Shown here: one piece after another, positions 59,831-64,000 of the stretch | How the letters are laid out: every line of letters starts with the position of its first letter | How positions within the stretch are numbered: position 1 is the first letter of the stretch | DNA from: Vanessa cardui | Lineage: Eukaryota > Arthropoda > Insecta > Lepidoptera > Nymphalidae | NCBI RefSeq assembly: GCF_905220365.1 | Contig: NC_061127.1 | Span: 496,001 to 560,000, forward strand | DNA length: 64,000 nt | Direction: 5' to 3' | The notes under the pieces: generated by a model | The model's database searches: none | What the model was told of the DNA's origin: nothing | The model's input: only the letters and a program-made list of their open reading frames with translations | Translations under genes and position numbers: made by a program

Positions 59831-60859
59831 TGATTGTTAAATTTTGAAAAGAATAAATTGCCGAATTTCGATAAGAAGCGATATTTGTTATGATTGAAAC
59901 TAGAACAAGTTGTTTACTTAATTCGAAACCAGCGAATAAGCCCACGAACTAATTTTAGTCGAAATTCTATTTTAGAAAACAAATATTTCTAATCTCGTCT
60001 CAGGAAAACAAACATAAGTGCCCTATTAATCTGATATAGTGGCATTCGCGTAAACAAAACTTCAACGGGTACGTAACTGCAGATTTAATATTGGTATAGA
60101 AATTACATTTATCCCTATTAAAAGCTTTTGCAAGATTTATGAATCAAATCAATATAAGCCTCGTTGATACGCCTAGATTATGCTGGAAATGGGCTTACTT
60201 GGTCGGACGATTAGATCTTAGAGTTGTGCAACTCAAGCTTTTTCTCAATTAAAGATGGTAGCTCTATGCTCTCTGTCTTCTGCGAATTGGGCGCCTATTG
60301 CATACAGTATAGACGTTAGTTCAAACCTTAGTTATACCGTTGTCTTAATCCAGTATCTAATTCAATGATTTAAGATTGTAGTAATATAAACTGCATTTAT
60401 GTATTGTTAGGTATACATACATATATTTTAAAAGTAGTAAAGTTGTGTATCTTCAACTCATTTTTCATTTCTCTCATGTCTTTGAATAGATTTAAAACCA
60501 ATTATAGAATATTAAAACAAAGTTTTAATTAATTCAAAATCTATCTAAGTTTAATTATACACGGGTTCAAAAATATATAATTTTAAATTATTGTTCGCGG
60601 ATTTATATACATGAATACCTTGAAGAATGCATCAGGACGCGATGTAAGTAAATACAGCAATACTAAGAATTACGCTTCTCTGATTAAAGCAAATATGCAT
60701 CATCATGTTTTACTGAAGGAATCTTCATCTATATAAAAAATGTTTGGAGCGTATTTAGCTGGGTGGAAGTTAAATGGGTTGCACAGGATGTGCTTGTTAA
60801 GATATGAATGCTAAACGCAAATTAAGCAAATGACAATTTATTTATCGGTGTGTCACCGA

Positions 60860-61151
60860 TTTTTTATGGTATAGGTTGGCGGACGAGCTTATGAGCCACC
60901 TGATGGTGGTAAGTGGTCACCATCACCATTAGACAATGACGCTGTAAGAAATATTAACTATTCCTTTCATCGTCAATGTGCCACCAACCTTGGGAACTAA
61001 GATGTTACGTCCCTTGTGCCTGTAGTTACACTGGCTCACTCACCCTTTAAACCGGAACATAACAATACTGAGTACTGTTATTCGGCGGTAGAATAACTGA
61101 TGAGTAGGTGGTACCTACCCAGAAGGGCTTGCACAAAGCCCTACCACCAAG
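60860..61151 (+). mobile_element. promoterless 290-bp repeat, most complete copy
   Basis: From TTTTTATGGTATAGGTTGGC through CACCTGATGGTGGTAAGTGG, CACCAACCTTGGGAACTAAG and AACAATACTGAGTACTGTTA to GCACAAAGCCCTACCACCAA. It serves as the reference for the family in this window. It has no frame worth reporting. Confidence 0.78.
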
Positions 61152-61555
61152 TGAACCTACGATATACAGTTTAGGTCCACATCTGGGCCACCACGATTCC
61201 CATTCTAGAAATACTGCATGTTATATTCCAATAAAAGTTATCCGAATAATTAATTTACCTAATATCCGTGTAAATAGGTCACTATACGATATCAGTACAT
61301 CGTGATAAGTCGTTATCGAATGATATCAGTCATACTTAGATAAACGGAAGTGTAAAACACGCCCTCATAATAAAAAAATACTTATAGATAAAGACATTGA
61401 TATACTTGGTTTAAGGGTTTAATAGATATAATAGCGTATTATGTCCCCTTAATAAGCTTAGCAAAGTCTTATGGTTTTGGATCTTATCCCAAGGTTTTTA
61501 GTTGTAGGTCCATATCCAAAACGTCAAACCAGGCATCATATGAGTGTACAGCCGA

Positions 61556-61650
61556 ACATTAATACATAGTATTGTTGTGTTTATATTTCAAGCTTTAATT
61601 AACCAGTGTAACTACAGGCACAAGGGGTATAATGTCTTAGTTCCCATTCA
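61556..61650 (-). mobile_element. promoterless repeat, fragment
   Basis: ACATAGTATTGTTGTGTTTA and CAGTGTAACTACAGGCACAA followed by GGGGTATAATGTCTTAGTTC match the reverse complement of the middle of the 60860 form. Confidence 0.5.
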
Positions 61651-62032
61651 TTCGCAAAGCAATGATTTATATTTGTTACAGCATCAATGTCTACGATGGC
61701 TCAGTTGTCTACCGATACGACATAAAAAAAGTTTATTGTAAAAACAAATTGAGCTCGTAAATTGTAGGCGCAGCTTAAGAATTTGACGTCGTGGTATTAT
61801 AAATGTATATCACAGTTGCACTGCAAGGCCAAAATAATATATTAATTATTCCGTGTAATTTTTTGCAAGTGATGATTTTAAATTAAAAAATAATAACAAA
61901 TACCAATTATATACAATTAAGATATAAACGAATCAGTGACTTATTTGAGGAAAAGAGTTAACTTTGCCGGTTAAGTAAAGGTTAAACTTAGTAGAATCTT
62001 AACCTTAAGCTTACGATTCAAAAGCTTCTTTT

Positions 62033-62287
62033 TATGGTATAGAATGGCGGACGAACATATGGACCACCTGATGGTAAGTGGTCACCATCACCCATAGACA
62101 ATGACGCTGTAAGAAATATTAAATATTCCTTACATCGTCAATGTGCCACCAACCTGTGGTTACACTGGCTCACTCATCCTTCAAACCGGAACACAACAAT
62201 ACTGAGTACTATTATTTGGCGGTAGAATAACTGATGAGTGGGTGGTACCTACCCAGACGGGCTTGCACAAAGCCCTACCACCAAGTA
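62033..62287 (+). mobile_element. promoterless repeat, copy with a 30-base deletion
   Basis: Closely similar to 60860-61151 over its whole length. It lacks the roughly 30 bases holding TTGGGAACTAAGATGTTACG. It ends CAAAGCCCTACCACCAAGTA, followed by a TA run. Confidence 0.78.
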
Positions 62288-62579
62288 AACTTACACATAT
62301 ATATATACATATATGTTTAGTAAGCCAATAGTGTTATCACTTTAATTGTTTATTATTAACGTTTAATAATACAAGGTTCGTTTCGAACTACTGCGCTTTT
62401 CATCGTGATTTTATTTTATGATATAAGGTTAGATTAAAACCTTATTAAAAACCATTTAAATTAACCTAAGATTTGTCTATGATAAATTTAGTCTTTTTCG
62501 ATGAAAAATATATGTACCAACAGTGATAAATATCAAATGATCTGCCTAGCTTTATCACGGCAAGATATTTTTTACGCTG

Positions 62580-62690
62580 GCTAAATTTTTCCGGATTTTC
62601 TCAGGTCCGAGTTGTTTATTTCTGACGGTAGGTTATAACATTAACGCTTCTTTGCTGAATTATGATATTGAATTTGAAAATGTATATAGT
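62580..62690 (+). mobile_element. degraded LINE 3' end, CR1/Jockey-like tail family
   Basis: TTTTTCCGGATTTTCTCAGG and the end ATATTGAATTTGAAAATG recall the 47760 copy. Confidence 0.35.
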
Positions 62691-64000
62691 TATAGTATAC
62701 AATTATAGCTGATTAGATTAGATTTTAAACATAAGGAATATTACTGAATGAAAGCTATACGATTAAAAATGATAAAAAAAGGAGGAGAGTTATTCGATGA
62801 TTTCGATCCAGGACATACATTATTCAATTGCATTTATTTACCTATATCATTTGCCCGAGTCTCTTGCAAATTATTTTAGCCAAGTTGCCTAAAATTGTAA
62901 CTAATCTAACAAAACGAAGATCAAAATCAAAAGTTTTCGAAAGAATGTAACTTTAATGTTTTTTTTTTTTTTGTTAAATAATTTGTAGGTAATAAATATG
63001 TTCTCGAGGATTTTCAAAAACGTTTTTTATTACGATAAATAAGTAGGACTTAGTGCTTCGCTAAATACTTGTATATTCTTGTCTTCGGGTCAGAGCGTAA
63101 ATGATTACAAATTTTAATTTTTTTTATTGTCCATTGGCCCAAAATTTCTTAACTAAACATTATTAGGTCAATCACGGAGAAAATAGTTTTCAAATGATTT
63201 ATTTCTGTTTGTTATATAAATCCACATTGAGAATCTACTCGGGTCGGATAAAAATCGGCTATATGTTTATCAACTCGTTTAGAACAGCTATAGAAAACAT
63301 CAGTAGTCTCATAGTACATTTGTACCTACTTCGTTAATTTCCTCGATTTATGTTTTATAAAACAGAAATCAGCTGTCATTATTTATTATTAGAAGAAAAT
63401 TGAATAGCTAAGCGTGTTGGTTGGAGTGCTGTCAAATATGTCTGTATTTAAACTTGGAATACGTGTATGTTAACACGTCGATTTGTTCCAGTCAATATCC
63501 TTTCATCTCGAAATGTATTGCACTTTACTTTTTTTTTCTAAATAATATATCCTTAAAGAAACGCGGGACATGTTATACGATATCACCTCTAAACATATGT
63601 TATCAATATATTTGGTATTTTTTAATTTGTAATTAATAGTTTTAAACTTTTTTTATATGTATATTGACTTTGTGCTTATTTCTCTATTTTTTATTCTGTT
63701 GGTTGGTTTGTATAGTATCTGAATTATTTATTACTTAGTAATTTTCTGCGGGTTTTTTCCCGAATATATAATAAATAAAACAGGCTATGTACATAAATAT
63801 CATAGGATAAAAACCTTTTTCTATTCGCACTAAAATTGCTGAATATTTTGACCTAAAGTTTGTACCAATATATTCGTCGTGTTTCCGAACAAAGCAACAT
63901 GTAACAGTCCCCTAGTTTTATAAATATGTTATTTATATATAAAGTGCGAGTATATATTTAACACATAAAGCAATAAAATTAAATATACAGGTAACACCAG

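Larger units (their letters stand above)
58459..64000. other. probable intron of the second gene with repeats
   Basis: Starts at the GTGGGT donor. Holds the palindromic TA tract, one RTE-like tail, three promoterless repeats and a weak LINE tail. I could not identify a continuation exon, and 62700-64000 shows nothing but AT-rich DNA. Confidence 0.4.

Overview
The window looks like a lepidopteran nuclear genome, probably a butterfly. It is AT-rich and intron-rich, with short exons, arthropod-style splice sites and promoters, several families of tRNA-headed SINEs, RTE- and CR1/Jockey-like LINE tails, and one Ty3/Gypsy element of Mag type. The nymphalid affinity suggested by the repeat types is an impression that I could not test. 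Nothing bacterial is present: there are no operons, no CRISPR array, no rRNA and no genuine tRNA gene.

Almost the whole window appears to be one gene on the + strand. A tiny first coding exon (1180-1196, five codons plus two bases) ends at a GTTAGT donor. The last exon (56360-56939) starts after a TTGTTTCAG acceptor in the complementary phase. Joining them gives a 198-residue secreted protein with a good signal peptide, of a family I do not recognise. The intron between them is about 55 kb. The likely 3' UTR runs to a polyadenylation signal near 58.02 kb.

About 230 bp further on, a second gene begins on the + strand. Its first coding exon is 58274-58458, and its remaining exons were not found before the window ends.

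The big intron is filled with mobile elements. The largest is a structurally complete, single-ORF Ty3/Gypsy element at 14381-18952 (minus strand). It has identical 111-bp terminal repeats and is nested in an older LINE tail. Other contents are at least seven copies of a roughly 270-bp RTE-like LINE tail, about ten copies of a tRNA-derived SINE, two of a second SINE, about ten of a promoterless 250-290 bp repeat, several CR1/Jockey-like 3' ends, an eroded LINE C-terminus, and a foldback element with 85-bp perfect arms and a 13-bp target duplication (44702-45068). The rest is unremarkable AT-rich DNA with a few CpG-rich islands, microsatellites and hairpins, listed individually.

No novel multi-gene system is visible. 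The most interesting points are the long-range split gene with its unfamiliar secreted product, the intact retrotransposon, and the foldback element.
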